NCBI GenBank assembly: GCA_029339195.1 | Contig: JAPTJF010000513.1 | Location: 1 to 42,296 of the forward strand | DNA length: 42,296 nt | Direction of reading: 5' to 3' | From: Micractinium sp. NFX-FRZ | Taxonomy: Eukaryota > Chlorophyta > Trebouxiophyceae > Chlorellales > Chlorellaceae | In this document: piece by piece, positions 25,301-37,200 of the stretch | How positions within the stretch are numbered: the first letter of the stretch is position 1 | How the letters are laid out: the number at the start of each line of letters is the position of its first letter | Notes under the pieces: model-generated | Told to the model about the DNA's origin: nothing | The model's input: the letters and a program-made list of their open reading frames with translations, nothing else | Databases searched by the model: none | Translations under genes and position numbers: made by a program

Positions 25301-27144
25301 ATCTTCTGCCGGGCGCATGTGAATCCCCGAGAGTGACGCGAGGCGGCCCTGCTTGGTGTGTGCGTCTTACCCGCGCTTGTTGCACTCGTTACTGCACTTT
25401 GACAGCGGCAGGCTCACCACCACCTTTTGCCCGATCATGGCAGCGCTACATGGGGCGCGGGGGGGGGGGGGGGGGGGGGGGGTGGGGGGGGGGGGGGGGG
25501 GGGGGGTTCTCGTGAAGAGGGTGGGCAGGCGTGCCGGGCAGCAGGGTGACAGCAGCACGTGCAGTCGTGCAAGGCCCAACCACATGCTGCGCTGCCAGCC
25601 CCTCATAACAGTCAGCAACAGCACCAAAGTGGGCACAGGCCAACAATGCATGCAGCTGTTGGGTGGCAGCAGAGCCGCATGCAGGGAGCCGTGCTGGCTG
25701 CTGCTGAAATCGCAGTAGTTAGCATGCGCGCTGCTTGCGCCAGTGTCGCAGTGCGGGCCTTCGCCCGAGGGAGGTGCTGCCTGCGGACCTGGCCTGGCTG
25801 CGGGCATGCAGCACAACATACAGCCCACCTGCACTCTATAGGCTGCTCTTTGCGGTAGTCCCTGTAGCACTTGACACGTTGCTCGTTTTGCTCTGGAATG
25901 ATCGAAAACTGGTCGTCTGGGGGCACGCCCTCGCGGTCATAGCAGGCGCGGCTTTCAAGGGCGGCCATTGCTGCAGCTGCACGGCACGGCGCATCCAGGG
26001 TGGGGTTGCGCATGTGACTGGTGCGCGGCAGATGCAGGAGGGGCGCAGAGGCGTAATGACATCGCATGATCGTGGCGGCAAAGCAGCGGTGGCGAGCGGC
26101 ACTGAGAGCACATGGTGGCTGACAGCATCAGCACAAGAGTGGGGCTGTGTAGCAACAGCATATCAACGCAATTCCAGCAGCAGCAGCGCCGCCACCACCA
26201 CAACCAGCCAATGACCGCAGATGCGAGAGCAGCAATGTGGCAGTGGCGTGGCCGCAAACAAGCAGCGTGAAGGGATCAGCGGCGGCAGCATGCAGTGCAA
26301 GCGGCGCTTGCTCACGGCGTTGGCACACGCGGGCGCCTGCTGAGTCCGTCATACAGTCGTACTCCTGGCACCGTTTGTAGCACTCGCAACTCTTCGTGAC
26401 GGCTTCGCCGCAGTTAGCTGCAAGCAGGATGGGCGATGAAGGGCAGCTCTCAATGGTGTGAGGCCGATCAATGCTGTGCATGACCACCTGAGGCAGCAGA
26501 CGGGCAAGGGGCCGGCTGGCCTTTCACACCCCTGCAAACTTTCAAGGAGAGCAGCACAGCTTACGTTGGCCATCTGCGTCCTGCTTGCATGGCCGCAGGA
26601 AGTCAAGCTCGCACGCCTCCCCCAGCCGCCCAAAGGGGCACCTGCACGCAGCAGGGTGCGTCAGCGCGCAACATTTCTCTCCGAGTAGCAGGCCGTCCAC
26701 AGCTGGCAGGAGGCAGGGGGGCAGTCACTCCAGCAGAGGGGAGGCGAGGGCCCTGGCAATCGCAGCACGCAAGGCGCTGCTTGCGCTGCAGCGCACGGCC
26801 AGGTCGGGGCGGCGGCGGCGGTGGCGGGAGCAGCAGCTGGCCTACCCAAGTCACCTGCAGTGTCCATCCTCGCCGCAGTTCCTGAGGGCAGTCACGGGAG
26901 AGAGGGAGGGGCCTGAGGATGGGTTCTCCCTCCTGAGGATGGGTTCCTCCTTCTCAGGCTGCGGGAACTGTCGCGCCCCTTGCTCCCGCTAGCATGTTCC
27001 CGCAACTCACCCGAATTTATGGCAGTCGGGGTGACACACAGCCGGCCCCACTTCCGTCCGCTCCTCCGCCGCTGCCCACACAGCCAGCAGCAGGACCGCT
27101 GTGCAAATGGGCAGCGTCTGCTGCCGCCGGAAGCCCGACGACAT
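19365..27144 (-). CDS. GT47-C: secreted EGF-like/exostosin (GT47) glycosyltransferase
   Basis: Complete 23-exon gene, 611 aa, and all phases close. Exons: 27011-27144, 26855-26881, 26565-26641, 26316-26417, 25829-25970, 25371-25445, 24824-24890, 24593-24641, 24382-24433, 24100-24174, 23792-23810, 23452-23520, 23122-23215, 22831-22931, 22531-22660, 22035-22155, 21345-21392, 20972-21016, 20719-20734, 20334-20407, 20090-20100, 19774-19826, 19365-19619. The signal peptide is MSSGFRRQQT plus a hydrophobic core. Cysteine modules: CHPDCHKFGNCGEDGHCRC, CPFGRLGEACE, VTKSCECYKRC, CYDREGVPPDDQ, CSNECNKRGYC..PFCRCYRGFE, CEVEKSACYQGC, GKCIDQFCHCDPPYF. The GT47 domain has TEDPSEANLFFVP, FWNRTGGRDHF, VVHFGLH, GHGWGNRLLQA and RLNNEDLPYLREIL. 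Donors are all GT. Its first three exons and promoter nearly match those of GT47-D. Confidence 0.9.
25459..25506. repeat. Poly(G)/poly(C) tract, 24 G + T + 23 G
   Basis: The 48-base tract is interrupted only by a T at 25483. On the minus (coding) strand it is a C run ending 14 bases upstream of the GT47-C exon at 25371-25445, just before the TAG acceptor at 25446-25447. It therefore sits where a polypyrimidine tract belongs. The length is likely to vary and is hard to sequence accurately. Confidence 0.9.
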
Positions 27145-28800
27145 TTAAATGAGGAATGGCGGACGCCTGGAATGGCGGAGCGCGTGCCCTTCTGTCGGTC
27201 TGCCTTGCTCGCCCGCCGCTCAAGCAGCGCCGGCGCTGGCAGCACCACTCACTCAGCAAACCATCTCGGGCGCAGCACTCCAAGTTATATCCATGGAGCG
27301 AGCTCAGGCACAAGCTTGCAATGCCAGATGCAACTGATTCACCTGCCGCACAAGCCACTGCCCGGTGGCACGGGCGCTGTAGCCTAGGCGCGCACTGCCC
27401 TGCCCGGGCTGATGCCCTCCATTGACACACTGGCTTGCCCTAGGCTCGGGGTGCAGCAGGCAAAGTTGATTTGCAACAGCTTTGACACAACGTGGGAAAC
27501 CATTGTACAAGGATTTGGAAACCAATAAAACCAAGGCATTCCGGAAAGCAGGCACGGCTGCACTCATGCTCTTTGACGAGGGTCACACGTGGCCCAAGTC
27601 TCGGGGAGGTACGGCTGGCAGTTGGGCAGGGAGCTGTAGGTCCCATAAAACAGCGCCTTCAGGTTCATGTACTTTCGGCGCAAACTGGCGATGGTGTAGT
27701 CAAACGCGCGCCCCCCCTTCTCCACATTCCAGCTGAATGCCGGGTAGTAACGCTTCACGCCCTCGAGCAGCTTCCGGTACTGCTCATCGCTCACGCCCCG
27801 CAGAATCTCTCGCAGCTGAGGAAGATCCTTGTTGTTCAGGCGGATGCTGAAATCTTCATACGGCAGCACATCCTCGTAATGTTGAATCACGTGCTCCTAC
27901 AGAGGGACGACACAAGGGCAGGGAGAATCAAGGTTGCCAAGGATGGGGGGTGTGGGGACACGGAAAAGCAGCCGCAGCCCGGGCTGGCGCCATGTTTGTG
28001 GGAAGTGCATGCGTGTAGCAGATATGCACTGCTAACCCACCCACCTGCACAATGACGGGCACGCAACCTGCGATCATGGCCTGAAGCAGGCGGTTGCCTG
28101 CAAGACATTACAAGGGTCAGTGGCAACGGGGCGGTCAGTGGGGCTGACATCAGAAGCATGCAGGTGGCACCACAAGCACTGTGAGGACACGAGGTTAGCT
28201 GGCACGGCAAGGGATCGCAGCTGAGCGGAGCTAGCAAATGCAGGATGCACAGCCCAGCACCGTAACACAGCACTGGTAGCACCATTAACAGGCAGAGCAT
28301 TGAGCCTTGCAAACTCTGAGCGCCCCAGATTAAGTGGCGAGGCACTCACCCCATCCATGCCTGCAAACACAATAGGGAGCACAGAGGAGCGACGGGTTGT
28401 TGGGCGCGCAGGCAAGGTGAATGGCTGTTTGGGCCAGCTGCATGCGCCGCTTCTTAGCCCCACAGGTCCGCTTCTTCTGCTGCTCTGTCCTGTGCCGTGC
28501 CTTGCTTGCCTGCAGCGCACGCAAGGTCCTCCCCCTGCCAGCCCCGCTCGCCCGCCAGCAGCCTGCCTGGCTGCCCTCCACCCATTCATTGACCGTCTTA
28601 TCATCATGACCCCAACCTCCCCACAGTCTCTCATCACCACACCTCCCGATCCCCCACCCACCCGTAGACAGCCATGCAGAACTTGGTTGTGCGCAGCCGA
28701 TTTTCGTAATCGGGCACACCGCCTTGCACAACCTGCAGCACGGCAAACAGCGCAGCATGTGAGCGTGCACAGCGCCCGCCCCGGCCCCCCGCCCCTTCCA
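26553..28800. repeat. Large direct repeat, copy 1
   Basis: This block holds the 5' end of GT47-C (exons 1-3), the C/D spacer and the 3' end of GT47-D. It closely matches 33211-35438 base for base over long stretches, with small indels, including introns and spacer. For example, the intron around 28500-28700 is nearly identical to 35150-35340. The offset is about 6.64-6.66 kb. The edges are my estimate by eye. Confidence 0.85.
27145..27563. promoter_or_regulatory. 419-bp spacer: GT47-D 3' end and GT47-C promoter
   Basis: This spacer is nearly identical to 33803-34206, so C and D probably share the same promoter sequence. An ATTTAAAT motif lies at 27143-27150, directly at the start codon. The D-side end carries CCAATAAAACCAAGG where the sister spacer has TTACAATAAAACC, so the minus-strand TGTAA is missing here. 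No open frame in it is believable. Confidence 0.55.
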
Positions 28801-31800
28801 GCCACAGAAGCTGGGCAGCTGAAATGCACACTAGACAATGCAGGCACCCCGAGCCACAGTCATGGACCCCGATGGTTTTCCCTCTTGCATGGGCTTGCAC
28901 ACCTTGCCACGCCTGCATACACCACATATGATACAAACTATTAAACTAGGATTCCGCAGAACACCAGTGCTGCCCCCACCTGGAAGTCCGGGTCGTTCCA
29001 CTCTTGTGTGAGGTTGTAAGCCAGCTGCCGCGAGTTGCCACTGTACTCCGGATCACTGAACCTGAGTCCTCCAGCAACAAAAAACAAGCTGCAGGGGGCA
29101 GTGGGAGTGGACAAAGAAGACTGACCTGAGACACTGGTGGTGTTTTGTTCAGGCCTCAGAGACCTAACCAAATCACAAAATCACAAAGGTCATGCTGCAG
29201 GGCAGGGGGTAAAGGGGTGGCTAAAAGGGTGAGAAGTGGGTTGGGTGTGTGTGCGGTGGGGAGGACTAGGTGGGGTGAGCAGCGCGGGCGGGTGGGTGGC
29301 ATTGGTCAGGTGGGTGGGCGGTGAGAGGTGGTGAGGGAGAAGCGGGCAGAGGGAAGGGCAGGGCGGGATGGGTGGGATGGCGGGTGAAAGGGAGGGGTGG
29401 GTGGTGGTGGGTGGTGTCGTGCGAGCAGGCGGGCGGGCGGGCGGGCCTGCAGCCGGGTGCGCACACCCTGCCTGCGCCACCTGCATGCCAATGGCGCACT
29501 GTGCTTGCTGCTGATGCGATAATTTTCCAGCCACGGCCTCAGCGCTCGCTGCTCCATCCTACGCTGGCCCCAGCCAGCTGCCTCTGACCTGGAGCCAGCG
29601 AGGCAGCGCAATGTGAGAACTCCCCCACCCCACTCAATGCCACCCCCTCCAAGAAGCACCCGCCCAGCCCCACGCCTGTCGCTACTTGTGGGGCAGAGGT
29701 GCGCTACGTGCCAGTGCACGGGGCGCATGGCACGGTACATACCGTTCTCTGTGCCTTCTCTTTGCCCTGCCCTCCCTAAACACCTTGTATCAACCCGCGC
29801 CCTGAACCCTCTTCTTGCGCACGGACCCTCCATGCCCTCCGCTCGCCTGCCCTTTCCCCTCATGCAATGTCTCCGCAGGAGCAGTGAGGAAACCAATACT
29901 CACCTTTTCTTCCCCCTGAGCAGCTCATCCACACTCATTTTGTTTGTCTTGTCCAGCCAGGTGCTGTCAATGGGGTGGAAAGGAACAGCCACCACGTCCC
30001 TCAGCGGGTGGGTACATCCATACGCTGCAAGACGGAGAGTTGGGCATCAGTGCAGTGCCGGCAGGTTAGGGGACGAGGGACCGGAGGGATGGGGCAGGGT
30101 GCCCCTGAGGAGCACTGCGCTTCGCTGCGCTGGCCCTGTGATGCGCTGCCCTGCCACCCCCGGCACTCACAATACGAGCCATATGGCGGGATGGGGCCGT
30201 GGTGGTCTGGAGTGTGGGTCAGCCCAAAGTGAGTTATTTTGATAGCGTCCAGTGTAAGGCCGTCCAGGTGACAGGCGCCACGGTCGTTCGTTGTCCACTG
30301 CCAGGGTAAAAGGGGCGGGGAAGCCTGGGGTTGCGAAAGGTTGTAGGGTGGTGCACAACCTAGCGAGTTTGATGCACACAAGAGGGTCCATTGGCAAGCA
30401 CGTGCTTGGGTGCAACATGACGGAAAGCGGGTGGGAAGCCAGCCATGCTGCACTAGTGTACGTCAACCAGCGCAGCGCCAGTCGATAACTCACAAAGAAG
30501 TGGTCCCTCCCGCCTGTGCGGTTCCAGTAGGGGAACTTGTGCTGGATGTGGTCGATGACGGCCTTCAAATGGTCGACAGCCACACCGCCGTTGCCTGCCA
30601 CCCAACGAAAAAGCAGTGCTAACAGTGAGCGGCCAAACACAAAAAAAACGGTTCTTGCCTACCAGTAACGTTTGTACATCAAGTAGTGGAGACATGTCCT
30701 TTGCCTGACTTGCCGAACCACGCGTCTCTAATGCATCCTGCCATCAGCGCAACGCACCGCCATAGCTATAGGTGAAGGAGGGGATGTAGAAGAGGTTGGC
30801 CTCAGATGGGTCTTCCGTGCGCACAGGGCTCATCAAGAACTGCTCCAGAAACTGCAAGCGGACAAAGTTGAGCAAGAACACGTGAGCAGCAGCGGTATGG
30901 CATAGGACGCACATACCCTTGCCACAGGGACAGTCAACGCAAATGCCCATTGCACACACAACCCAACGGGCTTATCGGTCCACCAACGGAACACCCGAGT
31001 CCTCACAATCGTAACTACCAAACTGTGTCAGTTTGCAACCTTGTCAAGGTGACCTTGCGCGTCAGTGAAATACACACTGCACACCTTTTGGTAGGCCACA
31101 TATATAAGGTCCCAAGTTGTGAAGCCCACGAAGTAGGAGTTGTCAAACGCCAGTTGCACAGGCAGCTCGTACCTAAACGCCAAGCAATGGGGAGCACACG
31201 GCAAGCAAGATTGTGAGCAAACTTGCTGCATGTAAATCCAGTCTCACACCTCGCACAATGGTAGTGGGAAGGGGCACGCGGATGAAGTGTCCACGCGCCT
31301 GTTCGTACTCAGGTGGTGGTGGGGGTAATCCCTTTTGGGCAGCACACGTAAAGCCATGGCCTCCTCCCTCTACGAGCACAGACCCTCATGCCTCTACATA
31401 CATGTAGATCTTGAAGTCGACGGGGCTGGGTCGCGAATAGTTGGCAGGGTACACCTTGCTCCGTGTGCACCCGATGCTGCAGAGCAAGCCACTAGTGAAG
31501 GATGAGCATGTGGACGTGATGAAACAGGCACCTGTGTTTTCTCGATGTGTGCATGTATACGTCGAACGCCCGCCTTCCAGCTTCAATGACGTGCTTCTGC
31601 ACGCACCTGAAGTAAGGCGGCTCGCAATGACAAAAATGGTCGATGCATTTGCCCCGACCTGCAGCCATGGTGGACGTGTGAGGGTAGTAGGGCTAGCATC
31701 AGTCACAATATCTAACGTTGGAGCCCTTACATAATAAGTTGTGCTGGCTCAGAGTGTTAGCATGCATGCGCCAACATTGCAGGGCTCAAATATTGCAAGA

Positions 31801-33802
31801 GAGGCTCACTGCTGCAATTGAGATAACAAGCGTTCCTCTCGACCTCGCACTCGGCGCCCTACATGCCAAGAAGCCACAACAACGACCAACTGTAAGCGCG
31901 ATAGCAAAGCTTGCCAACAAAGGTGTTGCACGCCGGGCAAAGCCACACACTGTAGGCATGCCACGGCACAAGAGAGGCACACTGCGCTTGCTGACTGGTG
32001 TGTACCTCAAATCCTCGGTAGCATCGGCAGAAGGGCTGGCCTGCGGGGTTGTCTGTAACACTTGCACAATACCTGCACCACAAAGGAGCAAGTGTGCTTG
32101 CATAAAAAGCAGCAAGACGATGGTGAGCTTTTGGCTGCTAGATGAGCGGGATTGTTACGCCCTATTAGACGGACGTACACACAAGCGGGTCAACAGCCCC
32201 TTGACACTTCCCCTGCTCCGGGTGTGCGGCTTCTTACCGCACTGACCCACCTCACTTCTCTCACCCGCGCCTGTTGCACTGGTTGCTGCACTGCGACAAT
32301 GGCAGGCTCACATCAACTCGCTCGGTCATAGCAGCGCTGCATGGCAGGACAGTGGCTGGGCGAACAGGGGTGTTTGCCCGTTCGTAGGACGCTGTGGCAT
32401 GCTATGCCAGGCCAGTTAGCAAGCAAAGGCCGGCTGCTCCTCATGTGCACATCCAACTGAGGATGGCAGTAGGCCAGCAGACCCAGCGCAACGCTGGCAC
32501 TGCCACTGAGCATGAACTGGCAGCTGCGTACGCCACTTTGGTCAGCTGGGGCCTGCAAAAGTGCCTGCAAGGGTACTGGGCAGGCCATGCCAAGCGTCAG
32601 AGCAACTCCAGAGCCACGGCTTGCATGCCTGCAATTGATGGCCTGATTTTGGTCGAAACCAGAGTAGCACTGGACACTCGTTTCATCTGGCTCAGGCACT
32701 TTAGAAAACTGGTCGTCAGGATGCACCCCTTTTCGCATGTAGCAGGCGCGGTTCGAGCTCAGGGCAAAATCTGCAGGGTAGGGGCAACATGTGCTGGTCA
32801 ACGAAATGGCACATTGGCAGGGAGGGAGAAAGGCAGGTAACATCACAGCAGCAAAACATCAGCTGCAAGGCGGTAAGGATGTATGTAACACAACTGCACC
32901 GCAAAGCAGCAGCAGGGCAAAAGGAGGGGAACATTGGTGAATGGCAAAGATGCCAACAATGCACGGCCACACGGGAACAATATGATGGCACCGCTTACTC
33001 ACGGCTTTTGCAGACGCGGCTGCCCTTGGAGTCAGTCATACACGCGTACTCCTGGCACCGTTTGTAGCATTCGCAGCTCTTTGTCACGACCTTCCCACAA
33101 TGGGCTGCAATGGGCTACGGGAAAGGGTGGTGACTGTAGCAATGGCAGGCTAGCCTGCCTGCCCAAAGCCCAGCGTCGGAAGTGTCGCCCCGCACACTTC
33201 CAAGGAAAATAGCACAGCTTACGTTGGCCATCTGCGTCCTGCTTGCATGGCCGCAGGAAGTCAATCTCGCATGCCTCGCCCAGCCGCCCAAAGGGGCACC
33301 TGCATGCAGCAGGGTGCATCACCACGCAGCGTGTCCCTCCCGAGTAGCAGGCCGTCCATAGCTGGCAGGGGGGCATTCACTCCAGCAGAGGGCAGGCGAG
33401 GGCCCTGGCAATCGCAGCACGCAAGGCGCTGCCTGCACTGCAGCGCACGGCCAGGTCGGCGGTGCGGCGGCGGGAGCAGCAGCTCGAGACTTCGCAGACA
33501 CGCGCTGGCCGAGCCAAGTCACCTGCAGTGTCCATCCTCGCCGCAGTTCCTGCGTGTACTCAAGGGCAGTCACGGGAGAGAGGGAAGGGGCCTGAGGATG
33601 GGGTCCTCCCTCAGGCTGCGGGAACTTTTGCCCCTTGCTCCCGCTAGCATGTTCCCGCAACTCACCCGAATTTATGGCAGTCGGGGTGACACACAGCCGG
33701 CCCCACTTCTGTCCGCTCCTCCGCCGCTGCCCACACCGCCACCAGCAGCAGGACCGCTGTGCAAATGGGCAGCGTCTGCTGCCGCCGGGAACCCGACGAC
33801 AT
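27564..33802 (-). CDS. GT47-D: EGF-like/exostosin (GT47) glycosyltransferase, apparent C/E hybrid
   Basis: Complete 20-exon gene, 635 aa, and all phases close. Exons: 33666-33802, 33523-33549, 33223-33299, 33003-33104, 32629-32770, 32265-32336, 32006-32072, 31810-31858, 31607-31658, 31402-31476, 31085-31172, 30758-30851, 30494-30594, 30171-30297, 29904-30024, 28980-29088, 28662-28732, 28350-28360, 28045-28097, 27564-27896. The N-terminal half matches C (MSSGSRRQQT signal, CPFGRLGEACE, VTKSCECYKRC, PFCRCYRGFE). The catalytic half matches E (YPANYSRPSPVDFKIYM, FLEQFL, YWNRTGGRDHFF, ITHFGLTHTPD, FVAGGLR, RLNNKDLPQLREIL). Like E, it ends with a 26-residue tail, GTYSSLPNCQPYLPETW and following. 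The YEL and QLA exons, separate in B, C and E, are joined here. A GC donor follows exon 5. Confidence 0.9.
29408..29446. repeat. G-rich simple sequence with (GGGC)n
   Basis: GTGG and GGGC runs lie inside the D intron between the exons at 29904-30024 and 28980-29088. The equivalent intron of E (35697-36477) has a similar G-rich tract around 35870-36050. It is probably low-complexity intron sequence with quadruplex potential. Confidence 0.7.
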
Positions 33803-34206
33803 TTAAATGAGCAACGGCAGACGCCTGGACGGAGCGCGTGCCCTTCTGTCATTCTTGCTCGCCCGCCGCTCAAGCAGCGCCGGCGCTGGCAGCACCACTC
33901 ACTCAGCAAACCATCTCGTGCGCAGCATTCCAAGGTGCATACATGGAGCGAGCTCAGGCACAAGCTTGCAGCGCCAGATGCAACTGATTCACCTGCCGCA
34001 CAAGGCACTGCACGGTGGCTCGGGCGCTGTAGCCCAGGCGCGCACTGCCCTGCCCAGGCCCTCCGTTGACACACTGTCTTGCAGCAGACAAACTTGATTT
34101 CCATAGAAGCAGCTGCGCAACAACGGTGGCACCATCCGTCTGAAGATTTGCAAAAGATAAAATTACAATAAAACCAAGGCATTCCGGAAAGCAGGCACGG
34201 CTGCAC
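33803..34206. promoter_or_regulatory. 404-bp spacer: GT47-E 3' end and GT47-D promoter
   Basis: Sister copy of 27145-27563 with scattered substitutions and a few short indels. It retains the TTACA (minus TGTAA) that the other copy lacks. No independent gene is seen. Confidence 0.55.
34163..34167 (-). terminator. TGTAA poly(A) signal of GT47-E
   Basis: TTACA on plus, read TGTAA on minus, lies 40 bases downstream of the GT47-E stop codon in an AT-rich stretch. The homologous position after GT47-D has lost it. Confidence 0.55.
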
Positions 34207-37200
34207 TCATGCTCTTTGACGAGGGTCACACTTGCCCCAAGTCTCGGGGAGGTACGGCTGGCAGTTGGGCAGGGAGCTGTAGGTCCCATAAAACAGCGCC
34301 TTCAGGTTCATGTACTTTCGGCGCAAACTGGCGATGGTGTAGTCAAACGCCCGCCCCCCTTTCTCCACATTCCAGCTGAACGCCGGGTAGTGCCGCTTCA
34401 CGCCCTCAAGCAGCTTACGGTACTGCTCATCGCTCACGCCCCGCAGAATCTCGCGCAGCTGAGGCAGATCCTTGTTGTTCAGGCGGATGCTGAAATCTTC
34501 ATACGGCAGCACATCCTCGTAATGTTGAATCACGTGCTCCTACAACGGGAGGACGCCAGGGCAGGGAGGAATCAAGGTTGCCAAGGATGGGGGGTGCGGG
34601 GACACGGCACAGGCTGCAGCCCTGGCCGGTGCCATGTATGGTGGGAATATGCAAGGCAGCATATATGGCACACTTTAACCCACCCACCTGCACAATGACG
34701 GGCACGCAGCCTGCTATCATGGCCTGAAGCAGGCGGTTGCCTGCGCGCAACATGGCAGCCAGAGGGGCTGATGTCAGAAGGATGCAGTGACAAGCAGGTG
34801 TGGGAAGACAACGTTAGCTGGCACGACAAGGGATCCCAGCTGAGCGGAACTAGCGCACAAAATGCACAGCCCTGTACCGTAACACAGCACTGGTAGCAGG
34901 TGCGTCCCCTCCCATGCATTTTGCAGGCTGACTATCGAGCCTGTGCAAACTGTGGGCGCCCCAGCTGGCTGGCGAGGCACTCACCCCATCCATGCCTGCA
35001 CACAAAGTAGGGAGCACAGAGGAGCGACGGGTGGTTGGGCAGGCAGGCGGCAAGGCGAGTGGCTGTTCAGGCCAGCTGCATGCGCCCTTTCCAAGCCCCA
35101 CCGGTCCGCTTTGTCTGCTGCTCTGCCATACGCGGTGCCTTGCTTGCCTGCAGCGCACGCAAGGTCCTCCCCCTGCCAGCCCCGCTCGCCCGCCAGCAGC
35201 CTGCCTGGCTGCCCTCCACCCATTCATTGACCGTCTTATCATCATGACCCCAACCTCCCCACAGTCTCTCATCACCACACCTCCCGATCCCCCACCCACC
35301 CGTAGACAGCCATGCAGAACTTGGTTGTGCGCAGCCGGTTTTCGTAATCGGGCACACCGCCTTGCACAACCTGCAGCACGGCAAACAGCGCAGCATGTGA
35401 GCGTGCACAGCGCCCGCCCCGGCCCCTGCCCCTTCCAGCACCCATGCTGGGCGGCTGGAACGCACACTTCACAAGGCAGGCACCTTGAGCCACATTCATG
35501 CCCCAAGGTTTCCCTGTTGCACCGGGTTGCACACCTCACAGTGCGTGCAAACACGAGGATTCCACAAAACACCAGTGCTGCCCTCACCTGGAACTCTGGG
35601 TCGTTCCACTCTTGCGTGAGGTTGTATGCTAGCTGCCGCGAGTTGCCACTGTACTCGGGATCGTCAAATCTGAGGCCACCAGCAACAAAAAAAATGCTGC
35701 AGGGGGGCAAGAGTTGTACTCGTACAAAGAGCTTGGTTTGAGACTCTGCATTATGATGTTTCCACGTCTGGGCGACCTGACCGGACCAGAAGGCCATGCT
35801 CCAGGGCGGGGGTGGTGGGTGGCTAGGATGCCGAGAAAGTGAGGCGGGGGCAGTGTACAGTGGAGAGGGCAAGGTGGGATTGGCAGGGCGGGCGGTGGGG
35901 GGCATTGGACGTCTTGCAGGTGGCAGGGGGTGGTGAGGGAGAGGCGGGCAGATGGGAGGGGCAAGGTGGAATGGATGGATGGCGGGCAATGGGGAGGGCT
36001 TGGTGGTGGTGGGCGGTCGCGCGGGCAGGCAAGCGGGCAGGCGGGCCAGTAGCTGCGCCCTGCCCTACACCGCCTGCAAGCACGCTGTGCACTGTGCTTG
36101 CTGCTCTTGCCCTATCTTCCCATGCCCGGGCTCGGACCCCGTAACTCCATACCACATTGGCCCAGTCATCTCTGCCTCCTACCTGGGGCCAGCGAGGCAG
36201 CGCATTGCGGGGCCCGCCCAGCCCCACTCCACTTTAACCCACGCTTATGCACCCACCCAGCCCCGCACATGTCGCTACTGTTGCAAAAGACACGCAATAT
36301 GTGCTCGCACTTGGGGTGCAGAGCACATAGGATATCAATGTGTGCCTTCTCTGTGAGTCCTCCCTGGTAACAGCTTGCCTTGCATTCCCTCGCTCTTCCA
36401 CCCTAGAACAGGCCCTCCACACCCTCAGATCACCCTCCCTTGCCCATGAGCAGCAGCGCTGACAAAGCAGGAGTCACCTTTTCTTCCCCTTGAGGAGGTC
36501 GTCCACACTCAATTTGTTTGTATTGTCGAGCCAGGTGCCGTCGATGGGGTGGAAAGGAACAGCCACCACATCTCTCAAAGGGTGGGTGCAGCCATATGCT
36601 GCAAGTCGAAGGTGTGGGCATCAGGGCAGTGCCGACAGGAGAAGGGATGAGCAACAGGGCAGTGCAGACACACATATGCCGCAGCTCGCAGCGACCGCGC
36701 TCCTTCTCGCCTGGGTGCATCCAAGAGGGTCCCGTGCAGCACGCAGGCAACCTGAGGGGCACTGCGCTGCGCTGCGCTGGCCCTGCGCCAGCCCTGTGTT
36801 CTGCTGGCTGACCTGCCACACCCGGCACTCACAATACGAGCCATATGGTGGGATGGGGCCGTGGTTGTCCGGGGTGTGGGTCAGCCCAAAGTGAGTTATT
36901 TTGATGATGTCCATGGCTAGTCCATCCAGGTGGCAGGCACCACGGTCGGTGGGAGTCCACTGCCGGGCGGGTGGACAGTGGCAATGAGGCAGAGGGGGGG
37001 TGGGTTCGGGAGCAGGGCAGGACGAGCTTAAAGGTTGCAGGACTGCCAGCGGGGCAACCAGAAGGTGGAGGGAGGGCAAAGGGCAGGGCAGGCCGGCGTC
37101 ACACGCCGGGCCAAGGCAGGCAAGGCAGTCTTGCCGTGGCAAGCCAGGCCAGGTCAGGCGAGGAGCAGGGCACACGGCTGACAGAGGCAGGAGGGCATGA

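Larger units (their letters stand above)
33211..35438. repeat. Large direct repeat, copy 2
   Basis: Sister of 26553-28800. It contains exons 1-3 of GT47-D, the D/E spacer and the last four exons of GT47-E. Similarity falls off outside these edges, although exons beyond remain homologous. Confidence 0.85.

Noticed and set aside
28300..28944. Plus-strand open frames present in both duplicated units (also 34992-35741)
   Set aside because: They are conserved only because the DNA block was recently duplicated. They are antisense to GT47-D/E exons and have no domain.
33319..34206. 295-aa minus-strand open frame across the GT47-D start
   Set aside because: It is out of frame with the signal-peptide exon and covers spacer plus exons 1-2 in the wrong frame.
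34850..35989. 379-aa minus-strand open frame
   Set aside because: It reads through the introns between several GT47-E exons. Splice phases and paralogs show these are separate exons.
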